64,000 bases of DNA from an uncultured Oscillospiraceae bacterium (GCA_910583885.1 CAJUAC010000004.1:1-64000); one strand, 5' to 3'. Shown: positions 1 through 9,152, numbered from the stretch's first letter. Made by a program: numbers and translations. The notes: generated by a model not told the origin, from the sequence alone.

Positions 1-239
1 CCGGAGGAGGAGGTGGCGTTGCCGTAGGAGGACACCGCGATGAACTCCACGTCGCACTTCACCTGGCAGGCCCGGACGATGTCCGCCATGAAGACGAAGG
101 CGCCCCGCAGAACGCTGACAAACAGCGGGTCCTTGCCCTTCAGATCCTCGTACATATCCATACCCATAGCCTCAATGCGTGCTGCGATCTGCTTTTCGGT
201 ATACAGCACCTTCAAAATATCCTGATCCATCATGCCCAT
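1..239 (-). CDS. hpt: Hypoxanthine(-guanine) phosphoribosyltransferase, C-terminus cut by window edge
   Basis: Reverse translation from an ATG at 239 gives a protein starting MGMMDQDILKVLYTEKQI and running off the left edge after about 79 codons. The segment ending FIAVSSYGNATSSG, preceded by VLRGAFVFMADI, matches the N-terminal third of bacterial Hpt. The enzyme salvages hypoxanthine and guanine with PRPP in the cytosol. The start is chosen because a GGAG sits about eight bases upstream. It lies downstream of tilS, as in the classic tilS-hpt-ftsH order of Firmicutes. The PRPP-binding loop lies outside the window. Confidence 0.9.
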   Translation of the reverse strand, partial: MGMMDQDILKVLYTEKQIAARIEAMGMDMYEDLKGKDPLFVSVLRGAFVFMADIVRACQVKCDVEFIAVSSYGNATSSS

Positions 240-283
240 GCCGGTTTCTCCTTTTCAAAATATGTTCAGATGGGGCGGTATCC

Positions 284-327
284 ATACTTTTCTTTGAAAA
301 GAAAAGTATCAAAAGAAACTTTTTTTC
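284..327. repeat. Dispersed hairpin copy with CAAAAGAA tail
   Basis: A perfect 10-bp stem (284-293 with 300-309) is followed at once by CAAAAGAAAC and a T tract on the plus strand. It lies between the 168-aa gene and hpt. The same layout recurs near 11205, 29591 and 38005 (reverse), with weaker relatives near 25940, 56670 and 57103. It may act as an RNA stabiliser or REP-like repeat. Confidence 0.6.
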
Positions 328-834
328 TCAAATGGGATAACAGTCAACGGCCACCCCGGCGGCATCGTAAAACAGGACCTCCTCTGTATCCGGGAGGACC
401 AGTACGAAGGGCTTGCCGCTATCGATGGGGATGGTCTCCCCCTGGGCTGTGACCGCCCGGCAGACCCGGGATGCGTTCATGGATAGATATGCGCACTCGC
501 CCTTTTCCTGGTAGCGGGCGATATAGTCGGTGATTACGTTCCCCAGCGAGCCTCCGGCACGGAAGAAGTAGCCGAAGGAGAGGCCGGAGTTTTTCGCATA
601 CACGGAGAAGATGTGCCTGCCCTGGTCCTCCGGATAAAAAATCATGGCTGACAATTGATTCCCGGTCTCACCGGCCATGATCCAGTCTGCCGCAACGCGC
701 TGTTCTGTGCGGGCGTCCTCCTCCAGCTGGCTGCGGCTGACGCCGAAGGGGTTTTCACTCCAGGCCCACAGGATCCCCGCCAGCAGGGCGATTCCCAGCC
801 AGGGGAGGGCCGTTTTCATTGCTTTTATGGGCAC
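328..834 (-). CDS. Small membrane-anchored protein of unknown function
   Basis: 168 aa. One hydrophobic segment near residues 8-25 (LPWLGIALLAGILWAW) looks like an uncleaved N-terminal anchor, leaving about 140 residues probably outside the membrane. No family is recognised. The start is a GTG at 834, because a GGAAG lies directly upstream and the internal ATG at 819 has no ribosome site. The start overlaps the tilS stop by ten bases, which suggests translational coupling. It sits between tilS and hpt, where most Firmicutes have no gene or an unrelated one. Confidence 0.75.
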   Translation of the reverse strand: MPIKAMKTALPWLGIALLAGILWAWSENPFGVSRSQLEEDARTEQRVAADWIMAGETGNQLSAMIFYPEDQGRHIFSVYAKNSGLSFGYFFRAGGSLGNVITDYIARYQEKGECAYLSMNASRVCRAVTAQGETIPIDSGKPFVLVLPDTEEVLFYDAAGVAVDCYPI

Positions 835-2138
835 ACACTTCCTTTCTGCCGCCGGGCCAAAGAGACCACCAGGCAGGGCTCCCCGGCCTGTGGCCGCAGG
901 TTCCAGTCCGTAGCTACGCCGAATACCGCTGCGGGGATGCCGCCCAGAAATAACGCCGGGTGCTCCGCCCGCCGTTCCACCGGGATGCCCCGGTCAGCGA
1001 ACAGACGCTTGATGGTACGGCTGCCGTTTTCTACCGCCAGGCGGCCCGTGCCGTCCCAGACGGCGATGGACAGCGGCTCTGCCTGCGGGATGAGGGCGAT
1101 GGTGTCCGGACGTCCTGCGGGCGGTTCCGGGCTGCGCTGGACCAGTACCCGCCAGGGGCCCCAGTCCTGCTCCCCCGGATGCAGCGTCAGGGGCGGCGGC
1201 AGGCTCTCCCTGCGGCGCAGGAGCAGCTGGTGGGGCTGCCGCTGGGCGTACAGCCCACCGGGCAGATCCAAGTGCCCGCCGCTGCCCAGGGACAGGACCG
1301 CGGCCACCTGCTCCCGGCTGAGGCTTACGCCCAGCCCCAGGCCCGCAGTCCGGATCAGGCGGCGGCGCATCGCGCCGTCCTGCCGGTTGAGCAGGGGCAG
1401 GGGGAGTACGCCGTCCGCCGCTTCGGGCAGGAGCGATTCCGCCTCCCGCTGGAGATGGGATTCCTCCTCCAGCAGCAGGGCCGCAGTACCGGCTATCCGC
1501 CCGGCGCAGCCGGGGGACAGCTCCTCCAGCAGGGGGAGGATTTCCAACCGCAGGCGGTTGCGGGTGCAGACAGCCTCCTGATTGGTCTCGTCCTCTACAA
1601 AAGGGAGGTGGTGGGCAGCCACGTAGGCATCGATGTCCGCCCGGCTGACCTCCAGCAGGGGCCGCACAATCCGGCCCCGCACCGGCGGGATGCCGCCCAA
1701 GCCCCGCAGGCCGCTGCCCCGCAGCAGGTGGAGCAGCACGGTTTCGGCGTTGTCCTCCCGGTGGTGGGCGGTGGCGATGCGCACGGCCCCCAGTGCGTCC
1801 GCACATTCCTCCAGGAAACGGTAGCGGAGCTGGCGGGCAGCGTCCTCTAAAGAGGAGCCCGTCTCGCGGGCAAAGGCGGCCACGTCCCCCCCGCCGCTGT
1901 GGAAGGGGATGCTATGTGCCTGGCACCAGTCCCGGACAAATGCCTCGTCCCGCCCCGCCGTGGGGCGCAGCTGGTGGTTGAAGTGGGCGGCGGCGGCCTG
2001 GAAACCACCCGTTTTTGCCAGTGCGCACAGCAGGTGGAGCAGGACCATGGAGTCCCGCCCGCCGGATACGGCGCACAGTACCAGGCCATCCCGGGGGAGC
2101 ATCCCCCACTGTTCACAAAATGCTTGTACCTGTTCCAT
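825..2138 (-). CDS. tilS: tRNA(Ile)-lysidine synthase
   Basis: 437 aa. The N-type ATP pyrophosphatase loop SGGRDS is at residues 25-30, followed by the family signature around HFNHQLR and the ATAHHREDNAET segment. TilS converts C34 of the CAU-anticodon isoleucine tRNA to lysidine with ATP and lysine, so that AUA is read as Ile. The open frame extends further upstream, but those residues overlap dnaB. I chose ATG 2138, which places the loop at the normal distance; ATG 2159, overlapping the dnaB stop, is the alternative. The C-terminal substrate-binding domains are present. Confidence 0.93.
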   Translation of the reverse strand: MEQVQAFCEQWGMLPRDGLVLCAVSGGRDSMVLLHLLCALAKTGGFQAAAAHFNHQLRPTAGRDEAFVRDWCQAHSIPFHSGGGDVAAFARETGSSLEDAARQLRYRFLEECADALGAVRIATAHHREDNAETVLLHLLRGSGLRGLGGIPPVRGRIVRPLLEVSRADIDAYVAAHHLPFVEDETNQEAVCTRNRLRLEILPLLEELSPGCAGRIAGTAALLLEEESHLQREAESLLPEAADGVLPLPLLNRQDGAMRRRLIRTAGLGLGVSLSREQVAAVLSLGSGGHLDLPGGLYAQRQPHQLLLRRRESLPPPLTLHPGEQDWGPWRVLVQRSPEPPAGRPDTIALIPQAEPLSIAVWDGTGRLAVENGSRTIKRLFADRGIPVERRAEHPALFLGGIPAAVFGVATDWNLRPQAGEPCLVVSLARRQKGSVCP

Positions 2139-2148
2139 AGGCGGAGAG

Positions 2149-3501
2149 TCAGTCCTCATCAAAGCGCATCTCAATGGTGCTGAAGGTGGTGTACTCCGGC
2201 GACCAGCGCAGGGGGACCTTCCCGGTCTCGCCATGGCGGTTTTTGGCCACGATGCACTCGGCGATGTTTTTGCTCTCCGTCTCCTCTTTATAGTAGTCCT
2301 CCCGGTAGAGGAACATGACGATATCCGCGTCCTGCTCAATTGCGCCGGAGTCACGCAGGTCGGAGAGCATGGGACGCTTGTCCTCCCGCTTCTCGTTGGC
2401 GCGGCTGAGCTGGCTGAGGCAGATGACCGGTACGTTCAGCTCTTTTGCCATAATTTTCAGCATACGGGAGATATCGCTGACTGCCTGCTGGCGGTTCTCC
2501 CCGGCATAGCCCTTGCCGCCGGAGGAGCTCATCAGCTGCAAGTAATCGATCACCACCAGGCCCAGGTTCTCCAGGCGGCGGCATTTGGCGTTCATCTCAG
2601 CGGCAGTCAGCATGGGGTTGTCGTCAATGCGGATGTCCGCCTGGCGCATGGTACGGGCCGCCTGGGTGAGCTTCCCCCAGTCAGAGGCACTCAGCCGCCC
2701 GGTCATCAGCTTGGTCAGATCCACCAGCGCCTCCGAGGCCATCAGGCGCACCAGCAGCTGCTCCTTGGACATCTCCAGGGAAAAGACGGCTACTGTTTTG
2801 CCGCTCTGCTTGGCCACGTTCAGCGCCATGTTCAGGGCAAAGGAGCTCTTGCCCACGCCTGGGCGGGCGGCCAGCAGGATCAGGTCGGAGCGGTTGAGGC
2901 CGTGGATCTTCGCGTCCACAGCGGAGAAGCCGCTGGGTAGGCCCGGCATACCGCTCTTGCCGGAGGCCAGCTCGTTGAGCTGGTCCAAAAATGGCTTGAT
3001 GAGCTGTGCCACCGGCACCAGCTCCTGGGCGCTGCGGCCCCGGCGGACGGCGTAGACCTTCTGCTCCGCCGCCTCCAGGATTGTGTTGGCCTCCCCCAGA
3101 CCCTCCTGGACCATGCTGGTGATCTCCCCGGCGGCCCGGGCCAGGCCCCGCAGCAGGGACTTGTCCCGGATAATCGCCACGTACTCCATCACGTTGGCGC
3201 TGGTGGGGGTGATCTCCATCAGCTGCAGGAGGTAGCTGCGGGTGGTCTGGCTGTCGAAGGTGCCGTTTTTCTGCATTTCCCCGGCCACAGTCACACCGTC
3301 GATGGCACGGGAGAAGCTGAACATGGTGTAGATGGTCTCGAAAATCTCCCGGTTCTGCTTGATATAGAAGTCCTCCGGCTGGAGCTTATCCATTACGTCC
3401 TTGATGCAGTTGGCGTCGATGAGCATAGCGCCCAGGGCGGCCTGCTCGGCCTCCAGGCTGTGGGGCATCTGCCGGGAGAGGAGTTCATCTTCTAATGGCA
3501 A
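2149..3501 (-). CDS. dnaB: Replicative DNA helicase DnaB
   Basis: 450 aa, the usual length. The N-terminal DnaB domain (about 10-115) is followed by a RecA-type ATPase with Walker A ARPGVGKSS near residues 212-220 and the Walker B-like VVIDYLQLM. It is the hexameric 5'-3' helicase that drives the replication fork and loads primase. It lies 27 bases downstream of rplI, the normal rplI-dnaB pairing. There is no sign of an intein insertion at the P-loop. Confidence 0.96.
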   Translation of the reverse strand: MPLEDELLSRQMPHSLEAEQAALGAMLIDANCIKDVMDKLQPEDFYIKQNREIFETIYTMFSFSRAIDGVTVAGEMQKNGTFDSQTTRSYLLQLMEITPTSANVMEYVAIIRDKSLLRGLARAAGEITSMVQEGLGEANTILEAAEQKVYAVRRGRSAQELVPVAQLIKPFLDQLNELASGKSGMPGLPSGFSAVDAKIHGLNRSDLILLAARPGVGKSSFALNMALNVAKQSGKTVAVFSLEMSKEQLLVRLMASEALVDLTKLMTGRLSASDWGKLTQAARTMRQADIRIDDNPMLTAAEMNAKCRRLENLGLVVIDYLQLMSSSGGKGYAGENRQQAVSDISRMLKIMAKELNVPVICLSQLSRANEKREDKRPMLSDLRDSGAIEQDADIVMFLYREDYYKEETESKNIAECIVAKNRHGETGKVPLRWSPEYTTFSTIEMRFDED

Positions 3502-3528
3502 GGGGTACGCCTCCTTTTATGGGGGATA

Positions 3529-3978
3529 TTACTTCTCTTCCACAACCAGGACATAGATGGTCCCGGTCACCTCGTAGCCTAATTTCGCTTTCAGCTCGTA
3601 GGTGCCAAAGGCCTTGATGGGCTCATCCATCACGATTTTCTGCTTGGCCAGCTCAATGCCGTGCTGGGCCAGCAGCGCGTCGGAGACCTCCTTGCTGGTG
3701 ACGGCCCCGAAGAGCTTGCCGTTGGCCCCGGCCCGGGCGCTGACCTTGACCTGGGCGCTCTTGAGCTTCTCCGCCGCCGCCTCGGCCTCCGCCTTCAGAC
3801 GGGCGTCCTCCGCCTTCTTGGCCTTTTCCTTCAGCTTCATGGTGTTCACGGCGTCCGCCGTGGCAGGGACCGCCAGCTTGCGGGGGAGAAGGAAGTTGCG
3901 GGCGTAGCCCTCCGCCACCTCGATCAGCTGGCCCTTTTTGCCCTGGCCCCGCACGTCCTGCTGTAAAATCACTTTCAT
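3529..3978 (-). CDS. rplI: 50S ribosomal protein L9
   Basis: 149 aa, standard length. The N-terminal signature begins MKVILQQDVRGQGKKGQLIE and contains GYARNFLLPR; a long charged helix (about 45-75) links to the C-terminal rRNA-binding domain. It binds domain V of 23S rRNA. AGGAGG lies just before the ATG. It is co-directional with dnaB downstream. Confidence 0.97.
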   Translation of the reverse strand: MKVILQQDVRGQGKKGQLIEVAEGYARNFLLPRKLAVPATADAVNTMKLKEKAKKAEDARLKAEAEAAAEKLKSAQVKVSARAGANGKLFGAVTSKEVSDALLAQHGIELAKQKIVMDEPIKAFGTYELKAKLGYEVTGTIYVLVVEEK

Positions 3979-4001
3979 GGTGTTATCCTCCTGAATTGTC
4001 C

Positions 4002-4502
4002 TTATCCACCGGCAAGGGTGCCGGTCATGATATAAAATGTATTGTGAAAAACCTGATGGGTCACTTCACATTCTATGGAAAATCCCGCCTTTTGATAAGC
4101 CCTGATGGCACGCTGGTTGAAGGCGGCCACCGACAGGCGGAAGCGGCTGGCCCCATAGGTCTCCTGTGCGAAGCGCAGGCACCGGGAGAGGAACTCCCCG
4201 CCAAGCCCCTGCCCGCACAGATCGGGCCGCAGCCCCAGACCAATGTCCAGGGCGTCCTCAGAGTACCGGTATCCACCGGCTGTTGGGATTTGCCCATCCG
4301 GGCCGTAGGAGACATGCCCGAGCAGCTCCCCGGTGCTGTCTACCCAGGCAAAGCAGCCGCTGCCTGCCAACTGGTTGGGGTGCTCCGCGCGGAAGGGCTT
4401 TGCCGGGTTGTAGAAAGAATATTCCCCCTCATACCGCCAGTGGGACAGGGCCTCCTCATGCTGTTGCAGCCGGGGGATGATACATGTTTTTTCCAAATCC
4501 AT
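4002..4502 (-). CDS. GNAT family N-acetyltransferase
   Basis: 166 aa with the GNAT fold: the acetyl-CoA loop region reads LRPDLCGQGLGGEFL and is followed by NQRAIRAYQKAGF, the beta5-alpha4 signature. The substrate cannot be told from sequence. GGAAGGGG precedes the ATG. It is inserted between gdpP and rplI, which are adjacent in many Firmicutes, so it may be a lineage-specific addition. A 23-base gap to rplI suggests cotranscription. Confidence 0.85.
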   Translation of the reverse strand: MDLEKTCIIPRLQQHEEALSHWRYEGEYSFYNPAKPFRAEHPNQLAGSGCFAWVDSTGELLGHVSYGPDGQIPTAGGYRYSEDALDIGLGLRPDLCGQGLGGEFLSRCLRFAQETYGASRFRLSVAAFNQRAIRAYQKAGFSIECEVTHQVFHNTFYIMTGTLAGG

Positions 4503-4645
4503 AGCAGATTACCCCTTCCTGCGGCCAACAGCCTGACTGGATGGCCACAAAAGCAGCATCCCCGGTTGAAAATAATCGGCTGAGTTACTGCATAGGCCAC
4601 TTGCTTTCCACGCCTGCTCAAAGGAGATTTCCTCCCTAACCCGCT

Positions 4646-4747
4646 AGGGCATGTTTGAAAAATGTCAAAACGCCCGAATGGCGGACCTTTTTCCGCTGGA
4701 CAGCGTTAAAAAATCTCTCGCTTTTGGTCATTCCGCCATTGATCAAA
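4646..4747. repeat. Imperfect inverted-repeat element in the gdpP-GNAT gap
   Basis: AATGGCGGA at 4677-4685 is repeated in inverted form at 4732-4740, with flanking CAAAAC/GATCAAAC similarity, enclosing a short A/T-rich core. There is no gene in 4503-4777 that I can support. It could be a small non-autonomous element (MITE-like) or a processing hairpin in the gdpP-GNAT mRNA. Confidence 0.4.
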
Positions 4748-4777
4748 CAAGCCCCAGCCTTGCGGCCCTTCATTTTA

Positions 4778-6763
4778 TCATGGCGCGTAGTACGCGTCAA
4801 TGGCCATAGTGAGCCGCTGGCGGACAGTGAGCAGGTCAATATTGGGCACATGGCCGCCAGCGGAGGTGGCGTTCCCGCCGCCGCCCAGGCTCTCGAGGAT
4901 GACCTGCACATTGATCTCCCCCAAGGATCGGGCGGACAGGGACACCCCGTCCCCCTGGCGGTACAGGACCACCGATGCCTGGATACCCTGGAGGGTGAGC
5001 AGGTCATCCGCCGCCTTGGCCGCCGTCACCCGGGAGACCTCCTTTTCCGCTACCGCTACAGCGATGTCCCCGTGGACCATCTTGGCGCAGCGGATGATGT
5101 CATAGCGTTGGATCATGCTGGGCAGGTCGCTCTGGAAGTAGCGGCGGACCTCCGCCGGATCCGCGCCGGCCCGGCGCAGGAAAGCGGCCGCCTCAAAGGT
5201 GCGGCTCCCGGCCCGCATATTGAAATTTTTGGTGTCCAGCACGATGCCTGCCAGCAGGGCCTCCGCCTCGCCCCGCAGCAGGTCGCTGGGCTCCACCAGG
5301 TATTGCAGCAGCTCCGTCACCAGCTCCGAAGCGGAGGAGGCGTAGGGCTCGTGGAAGTTCAGCGCCGCGTTTTCGATGTAGGTGGCCGCCCGGCGGTGGT
5401 GGTCGATGACCGCCACCCGGTTGCAGGCGTCCAGCAGCTGGCGGTTTTCCACCATGTCCGGCCGGTTGGTGTCCACCACCACCAGCAGGGCCCCCGGCTG
5501 GGCGTGGATAAAGGCGTCCGGGCCGCTGATGAACACATCCCGGTACTCCGGCATGGCACTCAGCTTGCGCACCAGGGGGCGGGCATTGTTGCCCTCCATG
5601 TCAATAACGATCTGGGCTGTTTTCCCCCGCTTCCGGGCAGCACAGCAGATGCCCGCCGCCGCACCTACGGCGTCCATGTCCGCGTATTCGTGGCCCATGA
5701 CGTAGACCTGGCCCGCGTCGCCGATGAGCTCGCCCAGGGCCTTGGCCATGACCCGGCTTTTGACCTTGGTGCGCTTCTCTGTGGATTTTGAGCGGCCGCC
5801 ATAGAACTGGAAGTCCAGGCTGTCCTTGACAACCGCCTGATCCCCACCCCGGCTGAGGGCCATCTCGATGGACTTCTCCGCCCACTGGAAGGACTCCTCA
5901 TAGCTGTCGCAGTCCTTGCCGATGCCGATGGAGAGTGAGGCGGTGACGCCGTCCTCGCTTATGACCTGGTGGATGGACTCCAGGATGGAGAACTTTTCCT
6001 CCACCATCCGATGGAAGCACTGCTCATCGCATAGGAACAGGTAGCGGTCCCGGTCATACTTGCGCAGCATCCCGCCGGAGCCGGTCATCCAGGCGTTGAG
6101 CCGCTCATCGACCTGGGCCAGGACAGAGGACTTGGCGGCCTCGCCCCCCGCCTTCATCAGCTCCTCGTAGTTGTCCAGCACCAGGATAACCGTCACCAGG
6201 CGGCTGGACTCATAGAGGGACTGGATATGCTGGCTCTCGGTGACATCGACAAAGTAGGCGGTAACGATCTGGCCCTGGCTGGCGGCGCGGCCCCCCATGC
6301 GGCCAACTGCGCCATAGACGCGGTAGATGCCCCCGGCGACGCTGGCCAGCTCCCAGTCGTGGCCGCCCTCCAGCACCCACTGGTAGTCAAAGTCCGGGGC
6401 CAGCTCCCCGATCCGCATGTCAAACACGTCCTCCTTGGCCTCAGCCAAGCCAATAAAGCCGTCGTTGGCCCAGATGACCTCCCCATTTTCCGCACGGAAA
6501 ACCACGACGGGCAGGGGGGTATTGAGGATACTGTTTTTGTTGATAGAGTCCACACCGCCGGTGATGGTCTCGATGTACTGCATGACGTTGCGGCGGCGGC
6601 GGGCGCTCTGGCTGCGGTAATAGAAGTAGAGCAGCACCAGGGCTGCGGTTTCAGCCGCCGCCAGCAGCGGCTGGATGGGGACAGCCACCGCAGTAAACAG
6701 GGCGAGGCAGAGGAAATAGGGCTGCAAGTTCGGCTCAATCAGCCTGGACAGCTTTTTATGCAC
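4778..6763 (-). CDS. gdpP: Cyclic-di-AMP phosphodiesterase GdpP (DHH family)
   Basis: 661 aa from GTG 6763, chosen because GGGAG sits nine bases upstream; the longer frame has no ribosome site. Order: two membrane helices (about 15-50), a PAS-like domain (about 80-160), a degenerate GGDEF-like domain (about 175-300), then DHH and DHHA1 domains with YADMDAVGAA, DTNRPDM and VIDHHRR. The family hydrolyses c-di-AMP to pApA at the inner membrane and so tunes potassium and osmotic balance and wall stress. The DHHA1 glycine motif reads GGGGNATSAGG, where GdpP usually has GGGHLTNAA, so the local histidine is replaced. Confidence 0.94.
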   Translation of the reverse strand: MHKKLSRLIEPNLQPYFLCLALFTAVAVPIQPLLAAAETAALVLLYFYYRSQSARRRRNVMQYIETITGGVDSINKNSILNTPLPVVVFRAENGEVIWANDGFIGLAEAKEDVFDMRIGELAPDFDYQWVLEGGHDWELASVAGGIYRVYGAVGRMGGRAASQGQIVTAYFVDVTESQHIQSLYESSRLVTVILVLDNYEELMKAGGEAAKSSVLAQVDERLNAWMTGSGGMLRKYDRDRYLFLCDEQCFHRMVEEKFSILESIHQVISEDGVTASLSIGIGKDCDSYEESFQWAEKSIEMALSRGGDQAVVKDSLDFQFYGGRSKSTEKRTKVKSRVMAKALGELIGDAGQVYVMGHEYADMDAVGAAAGICCAARKRGKTAQIVIDMEGNNARPLVRKLSAMPEYRDVFISGPDAFIHAQPGALLVVVDTNRPDMVENRQLLDACNRVAVIDHHRRAATYIENAALNFHEPYASSASELVTELLQYLVEPSDLLRGEAEALLAGIVLDTKNFNMRAGSRTFEAAAFLRRAGADPAEVRRYFQSDLPSMIQRYDIIRCAKMVHGDIAVAVAEKEVSRVTAAKAADDLLTLQGIQASVVLYRQGDGVSLSARSLGEINVQVILESLGGGGNATSAGGHVPNIDLLTVRQRLTMAIDAYYAP

Positions 6764-6837
6764 AGTCAGCGTCTCCCTTCCCGGTCCTGCGGGGCCGCCC
6801 GCAGGCACACGCATATGCATGGTGATGATAATAGTAT

Positions 6838-6867
6838 ATTATAGCACAGATACCCCGGTGTTTACAA
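6838..6867 (-). promoter_or_regulatory. Sigma-A promoter for gdpP
   Basis: On the minus strand TTGTAA (6862-6867), an 18-base spacer and TATAAT (6838-6843) lie about 75 bases upstream of the gdpP start. Confidence 0.75.
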
Positions 6868-6909
6868 GGAAATAAATATTTTATTCCATAACCATGCGGC
6901 AGGGGGCGC

Positions 6910-6947
6910 AAAAAAATTTCCCAGGCATGACCCTGCCTGGGAAATTT
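6910..6947 (-). terminator. Rho-independent terminator of the PadR operon
   Basis: A perfect 14-bp stem (6914-6927 with 6934-6947) has a six-base loop and, on the minus strand, is followed by an uninterrupted T run. It lies just after the GNAT gene ending at 6985. Confidence 0.9.
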
Positions 6948-6984
6948 CCTGTGCTCTGTCTGTGCCGGCCCTGCCGGCGGGGGA

Positions 6985-7500
6985 TCACCGCACATCCAGC
7001 CGGAAAATATAGTTGGGGTAGACAATATCCGTGCCGCTTTTGCGGAAGATCCCCTCCCGTTCCACCCGGAAGCCCAGCTTCTTCGCCAGGGCCACAGAGG
7101 CCTGGTTCTCCTGGGCTGCGTCAATCGTAAAAGCGCGGGCGCCCATCTGGCAGCCCCAGCCCATCAGGCCCCGGACCATCTCGGTGCCGTAGCCCTGCCG
7201 CCAAAAATCCTTGTGGATACTGTAGCCCAGATCCCAGCAGCCCTCCGGCTGGGGGACTGCGCTGCATGTACCAAGAAAGGCACCAGTCTCCCGGTGGAAG
7301 GCCACAAAGGGGTACCATGACGGGTCCTGCTCGATCCCCTTGGCAAAATGCAGGTACTTCTCCCCAGCCTTCTCCCGGGGCGGATCTGAGAGGTATTTGT
7401 TGATCTCCCCGTCCAGCCAAAAGTCCACGCACAGCCCGCCCCACTCCTCCCTGGTACTGCGCAGCACCAGGCGTTCGGTCCGGATGTCATCTACCAGCAT
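6985..7500 (-). CDS. GNAT acetyltransferase, RimJ/RimL-like
   Basis: 171 aa. It begins LVDDIRTERLVLRS, typical of the RimJ/RimL/Acetyltransf_3 group, and carries GYSIHKDFWRQGYGTEMV followed by NQASVALAKKLGF. These enzymes acetylate protein N-termini or small amines; the target here is unknown. A strong AAAGGAGG precedes the start. It is the last gene of a PadR, HAAS/DUF4097, GNAT operon, 20 bases after the DUF4097 gene. Confidence 0.85.
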   Translation of the reverse strand: MLVDDIRTERLVLRSTREEWGGLCVDFWLDGEINKYLSDPPREKAGEKYLHFAKGIEQDPSWYPFVAFHRETGAFLGTCSAVPQPEGCWDLGYSIHKDFWRQGYGTEMVRGLMGWGCQMGARAFTIDAAQENQASVALAKKLGFRVEREGIFRKSGTDIVYPNYIFRLDVR

Positions 7501-7520
7501 ATGCGATCTCCTCCTTTTAT

Positions 7521-8816
7521 CTATCGCAGCAGGGATACATCCCCGCTGGTGGTGGAAACGTCAATTTCGCAGGAGCCGTCGCCGTGGGTATAGACCCCAT
7601 CCATGTAATTGGTTCTGAAATCCATCTCATGGACGGAACCGGAGATGGTGTCAAAGAGCAGCTGGAACCCCACATCTTCACTTAGTACCAGGGTGACATC
7701 CCCGCTGCTGCTCTGTAGGCTGATATCCTCCACGCCGCTGGAGAGCGTGAGCAGGAAGTTCCCGCTGACACTGCTCCCGTCGACAGACTCCACATAGGAG
7801 CTTTCCAGGAGGATGTCCCCGGAGATGGTGTACAGGTCGAGCTCCTCCGCATGGGCGCTCCCCTCGATACTGCCGCTGGAGGTGGAGAGATCCAGATGGT
7901 CGGCAAACAGGTCGTGGAGCGCGATGCGGCCGCTGACAGTCGTGGCCTCAAGGGAGCTGGCGTAGAGGCCCCTCAGCACGACGCTGCCGCTGGAGGTCTG
8001 AACGGAGAGTTGATCGACATCGGTGTTCTCCACCCGCACGGCAGCGGAGGAGGTGTTGATTTCAATATCCTCCAGCCAGCCGCTGGGGACCCGCACCAGC
8101 AGCCCGGACGAGCCATTGGCCTGGACGGCCAGTACCTCGCCGTCGATGGTGTAGGTCATCTTCCCACGGCCTGTAGCGGAGTACTCGAGCAGCTCAAAGT
8201 CCCCGTTCCATCCCTGGACGTCCACCACGCCGGAGACCCAATTGATCTGGAGCTGGTTGACCTCGTCGGCGGGGATATCGTAGCGCCCCACAACAGACCA
8301 GTCATCAGAGTAGAAAGAGAGTTCATCCGGTAAGAAGTCGATATCAAGAGGGGGTCGCTCTGCGGCAAATACCCAATCCTCCTCTTCGGACAGAAAGGCG
8401 GGCACCTCTTCCACAATATAGGGGAGGTCCGCCGTGTTCCGGCCAAAGAACCGCTTCACTGCGCCCAGCACGCATACTGCGGCCAGCGTCCATGCCAGGA
8501 TGCTGGCGATTTTCCGGGAGTTCGGCCTTTTTGGGGGCTGATATCCCTTTGTCCCGCCCCCGCCGGGGATTTTGGCGGCGTCCGGGTAAACTGGGGGCGT
8601 TACCGGGGGCTTGTAGGGCAGGCCCTCCTCCTCCAGGATGCGGCGGGCGATGGTATCCACGTCCTCCATCCCGGCCACGGCCTCCTCCTCGGTCATCCCC
8701 TCCTCCATGCGGTCCGCCAGCATCTCGGCGTAATAGGTGAGATGCTGCTCCGCCTGCTCCGGGGTCAGCCCTTCCAGGCGGTGGTACAGGTTATTGAGAA
8801 ACTGCTTGCGCGTCAT
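7521..8816 (-). CDS. HAAS-domain membrane protein with DUF4097 beta-helix (envelope stress type)
   Basis: 431 aa. Residues 1-70 form a HAAS/DUF1700 helical domain (MTRKQFLNNLYHRLEGLT onward) with two EEA-type acidic helices, then a proline-rich linker, one membrane helix (about 105-122), and a long repetitive C-terminus with many SSG/TSSGSV and VSG turns typical of DUF4097 (LiaG-like) adhesin-type beta-helices. ATG 8816 is preferred over GTG 8825 because GGAG is ten bases before it. The start overlaps the padR stop by 26 bases. PadR/HAAS/DUF4097 sets are usually linked to cell-envelope stress; the exact role is unknown. Confidence 0.85.
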   Translation of the reverse strand: MTRKQFLNNLYHRLEGLTPEQAEQHLTYYAEMLADRMEEGMTEEEAVAGMEDVDTIARRILEEEGLPYKPPVTPPVYPDAAKIPGGGGTKGYQPPKRPNSRKIASILAWTLAAVCVLGAVKRFFGRNTADLPYIVEEVPAFLSEEEDWVFAAERPPLDIDFLPDELSFYSDDWSVVGRYDIPADEVNQLQINWVSGVVDVQGWNGDFELLEYSATGRGKMTYTIDGEVLAVQANGSSGLLVRVPSGWLEDIEINTSSAAVRVENTDVDQLSVQTSSGSVVLRGLYASSLEATTVSGRIALHDLFADHLDLSTSSGSIEGSAHAEELDLYTISGDILLESSYVESVDGSSVSGNFLLTLSSGVEDISLQSSSGDVTLVLSEDVGFQLLFDTISGSVHEMDFRTNYMDGVYTHGDGSCEIDVSTTSGDVSLLR

Positions 8817-9135
8817 GTTCTGCACACTCCTTTATGAAATCATATACCCGCAAAATCTCCGGCCAGCCCTCCAGGAATTGGTCAATCTGGCGCACGCCGC
8901 CGCTGGTGATCCGGTAGAACTTGCGCAGCCTCCCGTTGTGCTCCACGGAGTACACGGTCAAGCAGCCCCCCGCCTCCAGCCGCCGCAGGATGGGGTACAG
9001 TGTGGACTCAGAGATATCAATGCAGCTGGACAGGTCCTTGATGATCTGGTAGCCATAGGAATCCTCCCGCCGCAGGACCGACAGGACGCAGATATCCAGC
9101 AAGCCGCGTTTGAGCTGAGGATCAATCACAGCCAT
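8791..9135 (-). CDS. PadR family transcriptional regulator
   Basis: 114 aa, the short PadR-s2 type. The winged helix runs from LKRGLLDICVLSVL through YGYQIIKDL and STLYPILRRLEAGG to the wing YSVEHNGRLRKFYRIT, with one C-terminal dimer helix. It is the first gene of the operon and overlaps the HAAS gene. The upstream promoter is covered by two perfect palindromes, so autorepression is likely. Confidence 0.93.
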   Translation of the reverse strand: MAVIDPQLKRGLLDICVLSVLRREDSYGYQIIKDLSSCIDISESTLYPILRRLEAGGCLTVYSVEHNGRLRKFYRITSGGVRQIDQFLEGWPEILRVYDFIKECAEHDAQAVSQ

Positions 9136-9152
9136 GCCCCCTTTCGTATAAT

